The notes: a model not told the origin generated them from the letters alone. Shown: positions 18,836 to 27,776, counted from the stretch's first letter. The stretch is 64,000 nt of DNA from Candidatus Berkiella aquae (GCF_001431295.2 NZ_LKAJ02000002.1:1-64000); one strand, 5' to 3'. A program made the numbers and translations.

Positions 18836-19921
18836 GTGAATATACGCCCATCTGATGAAGCATCAAAAAAGCTTATACAGGACATTCGTTCTGTAGTTGA
18901 TGAAGCAAAGTCATCCGTTTCCACATTCGTTAATTCTGCCTTAGTAGTCATGTACTGGCATATAGGGGCAAAAATTAACCAAGATATGATTGGGGAAGAA
19001 GAACGAGCCGATTATGGGAAGCAGGTAATCGACAATCTTGCTAAAGAACTTACCCAAGAATATGGCAGGGGCTTTACACGTGACAATCTGTTTAGGATGG
19101 TCCAATTCCATAAGGCATTCCCTGACTTTGAAATTGTCGGGACACTGTCCCGACAATTGTCATGGTCGCATTTCGTTGAAATATTAGTCTTAAAAGACCC
19201 CCTCAAAATGCAATTTTATTGTGAAATGTGCCGAATTGAACGTTGGAGTGTTCGAGCACTACATAGCAAAATTCAAGGTATGCTTTATGAAAGGACGGCC
19301 CTTTCTAAAAACACTGAAACATTCATTAAAAATGAGTTAACAAAATTAGGAAAGGAATCTAAAGTAACCCCAACTCTAGTATTTAAAGACCCATACTTGC
19401 TAGACTTCCTAGACTTACCAAAAGACTTTAGTGAAAACAGCTTAGAAAATGCAATCCTAGGAGAGCTATCGGCCTTCATTGGCGAACTTGGGAGTGATTT
19501 TTGCTTTCTAGAGCGTCAAAAGAGAATAACTATCGGCGGAGAAGATTTCTACCTTGATTTATTATTTTATCATCGAAGTCTTAAACGCTTAATTGTAATT
19601 GAATTAAAACTAGGTAAATTTACTGCAGCTAATAAAGGTCAAATGGAATTATATTTAAGATGGCTAGATAAATACGAGCGAAAAGAAGGCGAGGAACCGC
19701 CTCTCGGTATAATTTTATGTGCCGAAAAGAACCAAGAACAGGTTGAATTATTAGAAATGAAACAAAGCGGAATTCATGTTGCAGAGTATTTAACACAATT
19801 ACCGTCCAAAGAATTGTTGCAAAAGAAATTACACTTAGCTATTGAAGTTGCAAGAGAAAAACTAAGCCATCAAAATATTTCACCTGCATTAGATAATGAC
19901 AACAAAGAAGATGAAACATAA
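18836..19921 (+). CDS. DUF1016 / YhcG-family PDDEXK nuclease
   Basis: This 361-aa protein belongs to the DUF1016 (YhcG, RhuM-associated) family. The N-terminal part (about 10-150) holds the family pattern from VVMYWHIGAKI to LSRQLSWSHF. The C-terminal domain (about 195-330) is a PDDEXK nuclease fold with D241 (FYLDLLF) and E256-x-K258 (VIELKLG). Such proteins are found in plasmid and defence islands and some act in restriction or anti-phage settings. The GTG at 18836 is preceded by an A-rich AAATAGGAAAAAGG site. A 27-base palindrome stands before the gene and again within codons 99-107. Confidence 0.88.
   Translation: MNIRPSDEASKKLIQDIRSVVDEAKSSVSTFVNSALVVMYWHIGAKINQDMIGEEERADYGKQVIDNLAKELTQEYGRGFTRDNLFRMVQFHKAFPDFEIVGTLSRQLSWSHFVEILVLKDPLKMQFYCEMCRIERWSVRALHSKIQGMLYERTALSKNTETFIKNELTKLGKESKVTPTLVFKDPYLLDFLDLPKDFSENSLENAILGELSAFIGELGSDFCFLERQKRITIGGEDFYLDLLFYHRSLKRLIVIELKLGKFTAANKGQMELYLRWLDKYERKEGEEPPLGIILCAEKNQEQVELLEMKQSGIHVAEYLTQLPSKELLQKKLHLAIEVAREKLSHQNISPALDNDNKEDET
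19132..19158. repeat. Palindrome inside the DUF1016 gene, copy 2
   Basis: This is a perfect 13-1-13 inverted repeat (arm AATTGTCGGGACA, centre C) that encodes the family-conserved EIVGTLSRQLS stretch. The same sequence, with one arm mismatch and a different centre, lies ahead of the start codon at 18783-18809. The coding copy is therefore the probable parent, or both are binding sites. Confidence 0.85.
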
Positions 19922-19959
19922 TCTCTTATGGCCTGTAGAGCATTCGTAAAGATTTTAGA

Positions 19960-19986
19960 TAGGTAGCCTCAGAGAGGGGCTACCTA
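19960..19986. terminator. Hairpin between convergent genes
   Basis: A perfect 9-bp stem (TAGGTAGCC with GGCTACCTA) and 9-base loop lie between the end of the DUF1016 gene and the end of the convergent DUF6573 gene. The tail is only weakly T-rich on the - strand, so it is a plausible but imperfect bidirectional terminator. Confidence 0.45.
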
Positions 19987-19995
19987 TGCATATTC

Positions 19996-20402
19996 TCAAT
20001 CCTCATTATGTAACATAATTGTAATGACGGGCTCACCCTCATCGCCACCGCAGATAACTGATTTTAGCTTGATTAAAGTAGGTGATTTAGGGAACCTATC
20101 ACGCGAGATCACATGTAGTTCAAAGTTGATGTAGGATTCGTTCTTATTCGATTGCAGGCCACATATAGCATCCATAATACATCCCTTAACCTGCTTGACT
20201 GGTCTTGGATGGTTTGCCTATCATTATCCTTGTCAGCCCATTCTATGTACTGAACCCAAACGGCACGGGTAACAGCCACTGGGATTTTAAAACCCGATCG
20301 CTTTGCCATATCTGAAACGTCTACAAGCTCACCATCCTCAATTGCTTGGGCGCGAGAATATGCGTAAATCATTTCACCGAAAAAGTCAGTTGCTGTATCC
20401 AT
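19996..20402 (-). pseudogene. DUF6573-family plasmid protein, frameshifted
   Basis: Two frames together give one DUF6573 protein of about 134 aa. The first frame (from 20402) reads MDTATDFFGEMIYAYSRAQA, then RAVWVQYIEW, and runs off after CNR at about 20147 into an unrelated tail that stops at 20109. Reading on in the neighbouring frame gives NKNESYINFELHV and a family-like C terminus ending GEPVITIMLHNED with a stop at 19996. A single-base deletion near 20147 explains this. A good ribosome-binding site (AAGGGA) precedes the ATG. DUF6573 genes are common on plasmids and of unknown function. It may be truly broken or a sequencing error. Confidence 0.75.
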
Positions 20403-20772
20403 TATTATTTCCCTTTTCTGTTCATTTAATTAAAGAGTGCAGCGCGCGCTGCGCTCCTGCCAGACTGGCGAAGTCTGGGGGTCCAAGTGTCAAATCAGGG
20501 GGAACCACCCAACCTGCACAAATAAGCGAAGCGCATGCGGAAGGTTGGGGGATGAATTGATACGCGGTGGGGGCAAAGCCCCAAGATATTTTTCTAAACA
20601 GGGAGGGTATAGCTGCACTTTTAAACTTAGCTTAATAACTACTCGTTGGTTATTTAATTTGCTTAGTCACCCATGAAAATAAATTATGAGGGTGAAATCT
20701 TTTTCCTGCATTGAATAAAAAACTTCAGATATACTTTCTTCCTCAAATAAGACAAACGAATTAGGAACAACA
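20403..20772. other. Structured GC-rich intergenic segment
   Basis: The 370-base gap between two divergent genes holds about 150 bases that are clearly more GC-rich than the surroundings and full of inverted repeats. There is a 14-bp palindrome (20439-20452), a 7-bp stem (20460-20478), an 8-bp inverted repeat (20508-20515 with 20542-20549) and a GGGGC-AAA-GCCCC hairpin (20570-20582) followed by ATATTTTT. It could be a structured RNA, a foreign oriT or ori remnant, or a terminator cluster. Short open frames here have no coding character. Confidence 0.5.
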
Positions 20773-23076
20773 ATGTTGCAAGAAGTAAAATATGTACAGA
20801 ACATAGGTCGATTTGCTCAAGCAAAACCCGTAGCACATGCTGTTTTCGGGAAATGTACGCTGATATTCGGAGAAAACGCATGGGGTAAGTCTACCTTAGC
20901 CGATATACTTCGTTCTTTGACAACATGGAATTCAGAAATAATTATCGGTCGTAAAACTCTTGCAGGAGGCCCGGAACAAAAGGCAATTTTGCAGATTAAT
21001 GGCCAAGCTGTTAGTTTTAATGGTGATTCATGGACTGGCATTAAGCCAAAGATAGCCATATATGACAGCACATTTATCAATGACAATGTATTTTCTGGTG
21101 ACATTGTCACAAACGAACATTTGAAAAAGCAATATGGTTTAGTAGTTGGTAGCGAAGGCGTAAAGCTTGTTCGACAGATCGTAGATTTAGACAATGAAAA
21201 TAATGATATTAATAAAATAATTAGAAACGCAGAAGATGAGTTAAAAGCTGTTAGTCGTAGCATTTTAGCACCTTATACAATATCTGTAGATGATTTTATG
21301 TCTCTTACAAAACAAGAAGGGATTGATGTAACAATAGATAAAAAGCAAATCGAAGTTCAACAAGCTCAAAAAACTAAAGAACTTAAAGCTGCTAGCGAAC
21401 CAAAATTTTTTGCTGTCCCAACTGATTCAGAGCAATTCCAATCGGTACTTGAAAAAGGTATTGATGAAATTGCGGAAAGCGCACTTAAAGCAGTCCGCGA
21501 ACATGTGGCCATATATAATTGCAAAGATGTAAATCATATAACGCATGAAAGTTGGCTTGAAGTAGGAACTGCTTTTGGGGAAGCAGATAATTGTCCTTAT
21601 TGTGGGCAACTATTGCAAGATAGAACGCTTGTTGAAGCTTATAAGAAATTTTTCAGCGAAGATTATAAAAGGCTTTCAGAAAATGTTCGCAAAGCTAGCC
21701 AGATATTGACCAAGTACACGAATAAAGAGTTTCGTAATACAGTTAGTGAATTATTCACACAAAATCAACACACATTTAAATATTGGAAAGAAGTGGCACA
21801 ACTTGAGATTCCAGATATATCAAGTCTTTCTGAAATTATTCAACAGATGGAAAATGCTGCCATGCAAATGGAGGTGCTTTTTCAGAAAAAACAAGAAAAT
21901 CTAACAGATCCTCTTCCGTTTGAGCAATTTTCAGAAGTAATTAAAACTTGGGAAAATGGACGTATCAAAATTCAAAGAATTAATGAGAAAATTACTAACT
22001 ATTTAGATAAGATCAAAACTCTTAAAGATGGTCTCGATCCTTCACAACTACCCAAAATTGAGGAGGAAATAAAACGCTTACAGCTAACCAAAAGGCGGTT
22101 TGATGAGGATATTGTTGAAGCCGTAAATAGATTAAAGGAGAGCAACAAGCGTAAGGAAGAAATAAGGAATCAGAAAGAAAAGTTGCGCGAGTCTTTAACT
22201 AAACACGGTCGTTCTATAACTTCTTCACTTGGCACTACAATTAATGCATATTTGAAGCGTCTTAATGCGGGGTTTCGTATAGATTATAAGGAACCAAATT
22301 ATAGAGGAAAGGAACCTGCAGCGAGTTATCAAATTTTGATAAACGATGTTGCTGTTTCTCCTAATACATCACCAGATGCGGTTGATCAACCTAGTTTTCG
22401 CAACACCCTAAGTGCAGGAGATAAACAAGTTTTGGCATTAGCTTTGTTTCTAGCCAGAATTAACGCTGATCCACATTTATCGGAAACTATAGTAGTACTT
22501 GACGACCCTTTCACTAGCTTAGATAATTTTCGTCGTCAGTTCACAGCCATTGAAATTAAAAAACTATGTGGACAAGCAAAACAAACCATAGTGCTTTCAC
22601 ATGAAAAAGGTTTTTTAAGACTTTTGTGGGATAAGATTGACCAAAGCATCATAAAATCTATTTCACTCCAATCCGGAGCTCCTGGAATTACAACAATTTC
22701 AAGCTTTGATATAGAAGCTGCTACACAACCTAGGTATGTAACTGAGCGCATGCAAATCGAAGAATTTATCGAGGGCGAACCATATGAACTTAATTATATA
22801 CGAAGTCGCCTACGAACTGTTTGTGAAGATTTTTACCGTAAAGGTGATCCGGGGCTTTTTAGTGGCGCTTCAAGCTTAGAGGAGATTATTCGTAAACTTG
22901 ATACTACAGCAGATCAACACCCATATAAAGGAGCGCTTCAAGATTTGCGGGATATAAATGAATATTCTCGTGGAGATAGTCATGCAGAGGTTCAAGACAA
23001 TTCTAGCGAAGAAACATCCATCGAAGAGCTAAAGGGATTCTGTCAAAAAGTATTAGATCTTACCCGAGGAATGTAA
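20773..23076 (+). CDS. AAA_13-type ABC/SMC-like ATPase, candidate defence gene
   Basis: The 767-aa protein has an SMC/Rad50-like layout as in AAA_13 (PrrC/RloC-related) ATPases. It shows Walker A GENAWGKST (33-41), long coiled coils (about 150-230 and 290-490) around a CPYC zinc-hook-like motif (274-277), the ABC signature LSAGDKQ (546-552), Walker B VVLDDP (acidic pair D577/D578) and the H-loop LSHE (H610). The C-terminal 100 residues do not show the anticodon-nuclease signature of PrrC or RloC as far as I can see. An AGGAA site precedes the ATG. It is followed at once by a 72-aa gene and a GIY-YIG nuclease gene, which suggests an ATPase-sensor plus nuclease-effector cassette. Confidence 0.85.
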   Translation: MLQEVKYVQNIGRFAQAKPVAHAVFGKCTLIFGENAWGKSTLADILRSLTTWNSEIIIGRKTLAGGPEQKAILQINGQAVSFNGDSWTGIKPKIAIYDSTFINDNVFSGDIVTNEHLKKQYGLVVGSEGVKLVRQIVDLDNENNDINKIIRNAEDELKAVSRSILAPYTISVDDFMSLTKQEGIDVTIDKKQIEVQQAQKTKELKAASEPKFFAVPTDSEQFQSVLEKGIDEIAESALKAVREHVAIYNCKDVNHITHESWLEVGTAFGEADNCPYCGQLLQDRTLVEAYKKFFSEDYKRLSENVRKASQILTKYTNKEFRNTVSELFTQNQHTFKYWKEVAQLEIPDISSLSEIIQQMENAAMQMEVLFQKKQENLTDPLPFEQFSEVIKTWENGRIKIQRINEKITNYLDKIKTLKDGLDPSQLPKIEEEIKRLQLTKRRFDEDIVEAVNRLKESNKRKEEIRNQKEKLRESLTKHGRSITSSLGTTINAYLKRLNAGFRIDYKEPNYRGKEPAASYQILINDVAVSPNTSPDAVDQPSFRNTLSAGDKQVLALALFLARINADPHLSETIVVLDDPFTSLDNFRRQFTAIEIKKLCGQAKQTIVLSHEKGFLRLLWDKIDQSIIKSISLQSGAPGITTISSFDIEAATQPRYVTERMQIEEFIEGEPYELNYIRSRLRTVCEDFYRKGDPGLFSGASSLEEIIRKLDTTADQHPYKGALQDLRDINEYSRGDSHAEVQDNSSEETSIEELKGFCQKVLDLTRGM

Positions 23077-23086
23077 GTCGCCTACC

Positions 23087-23305
23087 GTGGACCAAATTAT
23101 TGAAGATAAATTTCCTGATTTATTAAAAGAATTTATTGCATATATAAACTATCAAAAGATTGAGAGCGACTGGAGACATCCAACTTTTTATAATTGGTGT
23201 AACAGCCATTTTAAAAAAATGTCAAAATCTACTGTTCAGCAACTACCTGAACAAATTAATGATACAGAAACAGAGAAGAGCTTTATCGATTATGACTATT
23301 TTTAG
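23087..23305 (+). CDS. Small 72-aa protein in the ATPase-nuclease cassette
   Basis: This small acidic protein begins with GTG ten bases after the ATPase stop and overlaps the start of the next gene by 14 bases. It has a helical N terminus (DKFPDLLKEFIAYINYQK) and a WRHPTFYNWCNSHF middle. No domain is recognised. The compact spacing makes a coupled operon likely. No strong ribosome-binding site is visible, which fits translational coupling. Confidence 0.55.
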   Translation: MDQIIEDKFPDLLKEFIAYINYQKIESDWRHPTFYNWCNSHFKKMSKSTVQQLPEQINDTETEKSFIDYDYF

Positions 23306-23900
23306 GCACCTTTTCGGACTAGTTTATATTCTTGAGAACGAAGAAGCGAAACGTGTAAAAGTCGGAATGACTATTAATCGCGTCGAGGAGCGACTCGAGG
23401 ATGTAAATAACATGTGGTTAGGCATTAAAGGGACCTGTCAGATCTGCGGTGGACGTCGATTAGTAAATCACGAAGGATTTATCCCCAAGCATATGGTCAG
23501 TGGCATTCGTTGCCTTGGAAGCTCTTTATTACCTTTTGAGAAGGATTCTTCTATAGCAATTTCCTATCTCATAGAATTAAAAAATAATCATGGTGTACTC
23601 AGAGGAAGTAGTCAAAACTCAAATTCAAAACGGATAAATGGCCTAGAAGAAAGAATTAGGCGGTTTCAAGCATTGAATAAACTCTTGGGCGTATGGAAGG
23701 TCAATACAGTTTACAAAACAAATAGTGCCGAAGACGTTGAATTGCGCTCACATGAGATTCTCTCTGATTATCTTGATAACGATGTCCCATTTGGTGAAGT
23801 CTTTATCTGTTCTGTCGCAGAGGCCACAAATGCTGTTGAACTAGTTCTTGATCAATTAGATCTGTTACAGTCAGCCAAGAAAGAAGTATTGAATACCTAG
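23292..23900 (+). CDS. GIY-YIG (T5orf172-like) nuclease with zinc-ribbon insertion
   Basis: The 202-aa protein contains a split GIY-YIG fold. It starts with GLVYIL (9-14), KVGMT (23-27) and the NRVEERL helix that carries the expected arginine (R30 or R34). It continues, after an insertion, with WKVNTVYKT (135-143), a conserved ELRSHEIL helix (E155 as the likely metal ligand) and GEVFICS. The insertion holds a CxxC-H-H-C pattern (C49, C52, H60, H67, C74) typical of a zinc ribbon. Such nucleases cut DNA with one metal ion. The gene overlaps the 72-aa gene and belongs to the ATPase cassette. Confidence 0.75.
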   Translation: MTIFRHLFGLVYILENEEAKRVKVGMTINRVEERLEDVNNMWLGIKGTCQICGGRRLVNHEGFIPKHMVSGIRCLGSSLLPFEKDSSIAISYLIELKNNHGVLRGSSQNSNSKRINGLEERIRRFQALNKLLGVWKVNTVYKTNSAEDVELRSHEILSDYLDNDVPFGEVFICSVAEATNAVELVLDQLDLLQSAKKEVLNT

Positions 23901-24033
23901 GAAGAAAAAAAGAACGGTTAATTTTTATGAATTAACAGCATTTTTTCAATTGCATAGAATATCTATTATATGCAATTTATACAATCGCAGAAATCGACCT
24001 TAGCTTTGTATCCCTATAGAGATGACCTCGGAT

Positions 24034-24249
24034 CTAAGTACCCTCTGTAACATTCGTCACTTCATATCCAAGTGTTTTAATTATCTTCACAATCTCTGCT
24101 GTCGGATGGCGGCTTTGCACCTCTACCAGACCAGATTTAAGATCAATATGAACATTTGCTGATTGATCAAGTGAATTCACAGCATGCTTAACTTTGCTTA
24201 CACAACCACCGCATGTCATACCATGTACTTTTAAACTAATCATATTCAT
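24034..24249 (-). CDS. Heavy-metal-associated (CopZ-like) copper chaperone
   Basis: The 71-aa protein is a single HMA domain with the copper-binding motif GMTCGGC near the N terminus and the typical ending IKTLGYEV. It is a soluble cytoplasmic chaperone that would hand Cu(I) to a P-type ATPase such as the copA gene at 34.2 kb. The first ATG (24249) or the one two codons later (24243) could be used. It stands apart from the other copper genes but on the same side of the island. Confidence 0.88.
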   Translation of the reverse strand: MNMISLKVHGMTCGGCVSKVKHAVNSLDQSANVHIDLKSGLVEVQSRHPTAEIVKIIKTLGYEVTNVTEGT

Positions 24250-24318
24250 CTCTTGTCAAAAGTTTATAACTATAAGGCGCAATTATCATTATGTTATTTT
24301 GATTTACTAACAAATCAA

Positions 24319-24687
24319 TTAATTTCCATACCAAGACTTTTCCCAATCCTTCATTTGTTTTATTTCATTTTCTTGGCTATCAATTATTTTCTGAGCCATT
24401 TCCTTTATTTCTGGTCTTTCAGATTTTTTAAGCGCATCTTTCGCCATCATAATTCCGCCTTCATGATGGCCGATCATAAGATCCATAAAGCGCTTATCAT
24501 ACATAGCATCTTTTGAACCCAAAGATTCCATCATTTTGCTATCCATGGTTTTCATGTCTTTTTGCATCATCATAACTTTATGATCAGATTTATTCATATT
24601 CGGATGCTCCGCCTTTTCTGTCGCAGCAAAAGCGAGTGAATTAACCAATAAAGTTGCTATCAAAAACAAAAAATTTCTTTTTACCAT
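24319..24687 (-). CDS. Exported DUF305 protein
   Basis: The 122-aa protein has a signal peptide (about residues 1-21) and a DUF305 domain marked by FMDLMIGHHEGGIMMAKDAL and the ending QENEIKQMKDWEK. DUF305 proteins have a ferritin-like helical fold and are often carried with copper resistance genes. The His- and Met-rich periplasmic face suggests metal binding. This gene and the next (also DUF305) run in the same direction, with the HMA chaperone downstream. Confidence 0.85.
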   Translation of the reverse strand: MVKRNFLFLIATLLVNSLAFAATEKAEHPNMNKSDHKVMMMQKDMKTMDSKMMESLGSKDAMYDKRFMDLMIGHHEGGIMMAKDALKKSERPEIKEMAQKIIDSQENEIKQMKDWEKSWYGN

Positions 24688-24788
24688 TTTTAAATTCCTT
24701 TTGGAGTTAAATATTTAATTAAACATATATCAGAACATTTTAACACTTTCGCACTATGATATTTACTGCTTCCAAACGCAACTGTCTC

Positions 24789-25235
24789 TTAGGAATTTTG
24801 TAATTTTCTCTTCATCATATCAATTTCCTTTTGTTGACCTTCAATAATATCTTTACAGAGTTTTTGAATTTCTGGATCTTTTATTGGTGCTTGTTCACAC
24901 ATCAATATGGCGCCAGCATGATGAGGAATCATTGACCTTAAGAATTGTTTATCATAAATGATGGTTTGATTTCTAATAAAAAGCCAAAGAAAAATAACCA
25001 AGAGAATACTAGAAATTATAATTAATGAATTAAGTTTGCTGCTGGGATACATTGCCCGCATTAACAAAAGCTCTAGAAATACCATTGGAACAGTCATAAG
25101 TCCTGTCATATAAGCTTGATTTAAATTAAGATAAACATTCCCCATAATATTTACCATCGAATACATTAGCGCATACATAATCATGAAATGCAGCAAAGTC
25201 ATTATGGCTAGGATTTTGTACTGTTTGGTATGCAT
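24789..25235 (-). CDS. Membrane-anchored DUF305 protein
   Basis: The product is 148 aa, with three hydrophobic segments in the N-terminal two thirds followed by a short DUF305 domain (FLRSMIPHHAGAILMCEQA, then GQQKEIDMMK). It is predicted to sit in the inner membrane with its metal-binding helix pair outside. It forms a small copper-associated group with the two genes downstream. Confidence 0.8.
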   Translation of the reverse strand: MHTKQYKILAIMTLLHFMIMYALMYSMVNIMGNVYLNLNQAYMTGLMTVPMVFLELLLMRAMYPSSKLNSLIIISSILLVIFLWLFIRNQTIIYDKQFLRSMIPHHAGAILMCEQAPIKDPEIQKLCKDIIEGQQKEIDMMKRKLQNS

Positions 25236-25254
25236 TTGCTGGTTCCCTCTTCTC

Positions 25255-25774
25255 TTATGCTGTCAACTTGACTTTATTATCTGGTTTAACAAGCTTTATG
25301 CGTTCAATCACTGTAGGCGTGCCGTTACTATCGGAACTTGTTGCCGTGACAGTGCCATCTGTGCCGATTTCAATTTTTTGACCTGCAGGCAATGTAATGG
25401 GCCCACTTGCTCCAAGAACAGGAAGCTGGTTGGCAGTAATCCCTCTTGTGTGACTTGCATGCTGCTGGTGCGAACATAAGATTCACTACCATCTTTAGAC
25501 ATCACCGAAAACCAGCCTTCACCATTCACGGCAATATCCATCACATTACCTGTTGGCATGAGACCACCCGGTGAAAAGTCTGTTTTTGTCCATCCGTGGA
25601 TGAATAAATACGTGAAGGCAAAGTATCGGCTTGGGCATTCATCACGCTCACAAATTGCGGATGATCGGCTTTAAACCCTGGGGTGCTGACGTTCGCAAGA
25701 TTATTAGCATTCACCGTTTGCGCATGTAAGATATTAGCGCCGCTCGATGTTGCTACATAAATCATTCCATCCAT
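25255..25774 (-). pseudogene. flgF: flgF remnant, proximal rod protein, frameshifted and truncated
   Basis: The N-terminal frame from 25774 reads MDGMIYVATSSGANILHAQ, then NNLANVSTPGFKAD, typical of FlgF. Near 25591, in a run of five A, the frame changes to DFSPGGLMPTGNVMDIAVNG. Near 25440 it changes again to ITANQLPVLGASGP and continues to KLVKPDNKVKLTA with a stop at 25255. FlgF normally has about 250 residues, so the C-terminal third is also missing. It therefore cannot make a rod protein. It follows flgE as in normal flagellar operons. Confidence 0.85.
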
Positions 25775-25792
25775 GGTTTAACGCTTCCCTAA

Positions 25793-27748
25793 TTATCGCA
25801 AATTAATAATCGTTTGTGTTACGGCATCTTCTGTTTTAATGGACTGCGCATTGGCTTGGAAGTTACGTTGCGCAACAATTAATTCAACTAATTCATCCGT
25901 TAATTGCACGTTAGAGTTTTCTAAGGCACCCGACTGAATCGAACCTAATTCAGCAGTTCCTGGTGCACCAATTAACGCCGAACCTGACGAGAAAGTTTCT
26001 ACCCAGCTTGTGTTACCCTGTGGGTTTAAACCTTGTACGTTACCGAAGTTGGCCAAGGCGACTTGGCCCAATGCTAATGATTGACCGTTATTATATTTCG
26101 CGAATATCACACCGGAGGAGTCGACGTTAACACCCGCTAACAAACCGGTCGAATAACCGTTTTGGCTTAATGCTAATACGGAAAATGGAGCACCATATTG
26201 CGTTGAGTTATTGAAGTTCATGCTCATTAACTGTGGACCGAAGGCACCGCCTGTTGGTGTCCAACCTGAAATATCAATGATATCCGAACTTGACTGAACA
26301 ATACCGGCTTGTGGACCTGCGGTTAAACTAGCATGTCCAGGATTTGGGCCACCCACAATAATCCCCTGATTATTGGTCGTTGATAGACTGACAGTACCAC
26401 GCTGTGCTTGATTTAACGCCACGCCACCATTCAAGTTAAAGTTTGCAAATGAAGCACCGGTAGCCTGTATGCCATCCGTTACTAATTGAATATTTCTGGA
26501 ATCAGCGGCAGTTAACAAAATCGCTGTGCCTGCACCGCCGGGTTGTGAACCCACAACCCCTGTGGTGGCAGTTTGGCCGTTAATTAAGCCTAACAAGTCG
26601 GTTGCGTTAGCATTCACACCAGTAATTGGCACACCGTTAATGCTAAAATCCCCTGCTGCAAGGTTTCCGAAACTAGGGATACCTAAATCAACAACGTTAG
26701 CGTTAACAGAAGCCGTTACGCCATGCTCAGCTGTGCTTTGGTTAATTGCAGCAGCTATTGCGATAGAGCTTGCTGCATTGTCGGTGGTAGATGAGCCATC
26801 TGATGAGCTACCACTTGCTGTTATTGCAACGCTATTAATGGTCAAATCATTTAAGTTCAACGTCGGTAAGGTTCCGGAGGTAACTAAACCGGAAGTGGTG
26901 CTGTTCACAGGACCTAGACCATAAAACGTAGGTGGCGTTGCAGGGTTGTTGGTAACATAGCTACCCGATTGGTTAAATACCAAAGTATAAGGTGAGGCAA
27001 TTTGACCTGATGGGTATTGCACAGGTGGTACACCAACAGGAGGTGTAGCTGGTGTTGGTGTCACATCAGATCCATCGATACCCACATAAGCGCGCCAGGT
27101 ATTTTCAGCATGCGCTTTAACGAAGTAGCTGGTCATAATGTGGGAATTACCTAAGCTATCGTAAACGGTTGTTGAAGTTGATGAATTGTAAGTCGTTGGA
27201 TCTGGCGGTTGTGCTGGGGTAAAGCCCGCAATAAATGGAGCGGTTGGTGGCTCAGCGGTTGCGTCTAAGTTTACGTTAACGCTCACCGTACTGGTTGGTT
27301 TTGGTGCAAGCGTTGCGCTATTGATCTGTAAATCGGTTTGCGCACCCGTGATGCTACCTGAACTATCAGCTAAGAAGCCCCGTAAGTGATGGTCGGAATC
27401 GTTAACGATATAACCATTTTTATCTACCCCGAACGATCCAGCACGCGAATAAGCAATACTACCGTTGTTGCTTAACACAAAGAAACCCTTGCCCGAAACG
27501 GCTAAGTCAAGGTTATTATCGGTGAAACCGATTTGTCCTTGGCTAAATTGTTGAGTTACGGCTGAAAGTACCACGCCCGAACCAATTGCTGTTTTACCGC
27601 CACCTAAACTGGAGTTGGCGTAGATATCAGCAAATTCCGTTCGCGAACTTTTAAAACCGTTGGTGCTAACGTTCGCAATATTATTACTGATAACATTGAG
27701 CTCGCTTGAAGTTGCTTTTAAACCACTAAGTGCTGAGTTAAAACCCAT
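25793..27748 (-). CDS. flgE: FlgE, flagellar hook protein
   Basis: This intact 651-aa frame has the FlgE N terminus (MGFNSALSGLKATSSELNV, then NNIANVSTNGFKSSR) and C terminus (ELVELIVAQRNFQANAQSI), which form the coiled-coil core of the hook. It is much longer than the E. coli protein (about 400 aa). The extra middle part (about residues 295-430) includes two flagellin-IN-like motifs (LTINSVAI and FSINGVPI regions). The neighbours flgB/flgD and flgF are broken, so although the frame is open the protein has no partners here. Confidence 0.92.
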   Translation of the reverse strand: MGFNSALSGLKATSSELNVISNNIANVSTNGFKSSRTEFADIYANSSLGGGKTAIGSGVVLSAVTQQFSQGQIGFTDNNLDLAVSGKGFFVLSNNGSIAYSRAGSFGVDKNGYIVNDSDHHLRGFLADSSGSITGAQTDLQINSATLAPKPTSTVSVNVNLDATAEPPTAPFIAGFTPAQPPDPTTYNSSTSTTVYDSLGNSHIMTSYFVKAHAENTWRAYVGIDGSDVTPTPATPPVGVPPVQYPSGQIASPYTLVFNQSGSYVTNNPATPPTFYGLGPVNSTTSGLVTSGTLPTLNLNDLTINSVAITASGSSSDGSSTTDNAASSIAIAAAINQSTAEHGVTASVNANVVDLGIPSFGNLAAGDFSINGVPITGVNANATDLLGLINGQTATTGVVGSQPGGAGTAILLTAADSRNIQLVTDGIQATGASFANFNLNGGVALNQAQRGTVSLSTTNNQGIIVGGPNPGHASLTAGPQAGIVQSSSDIIDISGWTPTGGAFGPQLMSMNFNNSTQYGAPFSVLALSQNGYSTGLLAGVNVDSSGVIFAKYNNGQSLALGQVALANFGNVQGLNPQGNTSWVETFSSGSALIGAPGTAELGSIQSGALENSNVQLTDELVELIVAQRNFQANAQSIKTEDAVTQTIINLR

Positions 27749-27776
27749 TGCTATATCCCTTATTTGTTAAGCTGTA

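Noticed and set aside
20303-20676. Two overlapping + strand open frames
   Set aside because: They run through the start of the DUF6573 gene and the GC-rich hairpin cluster and have no family pattern or start signal.
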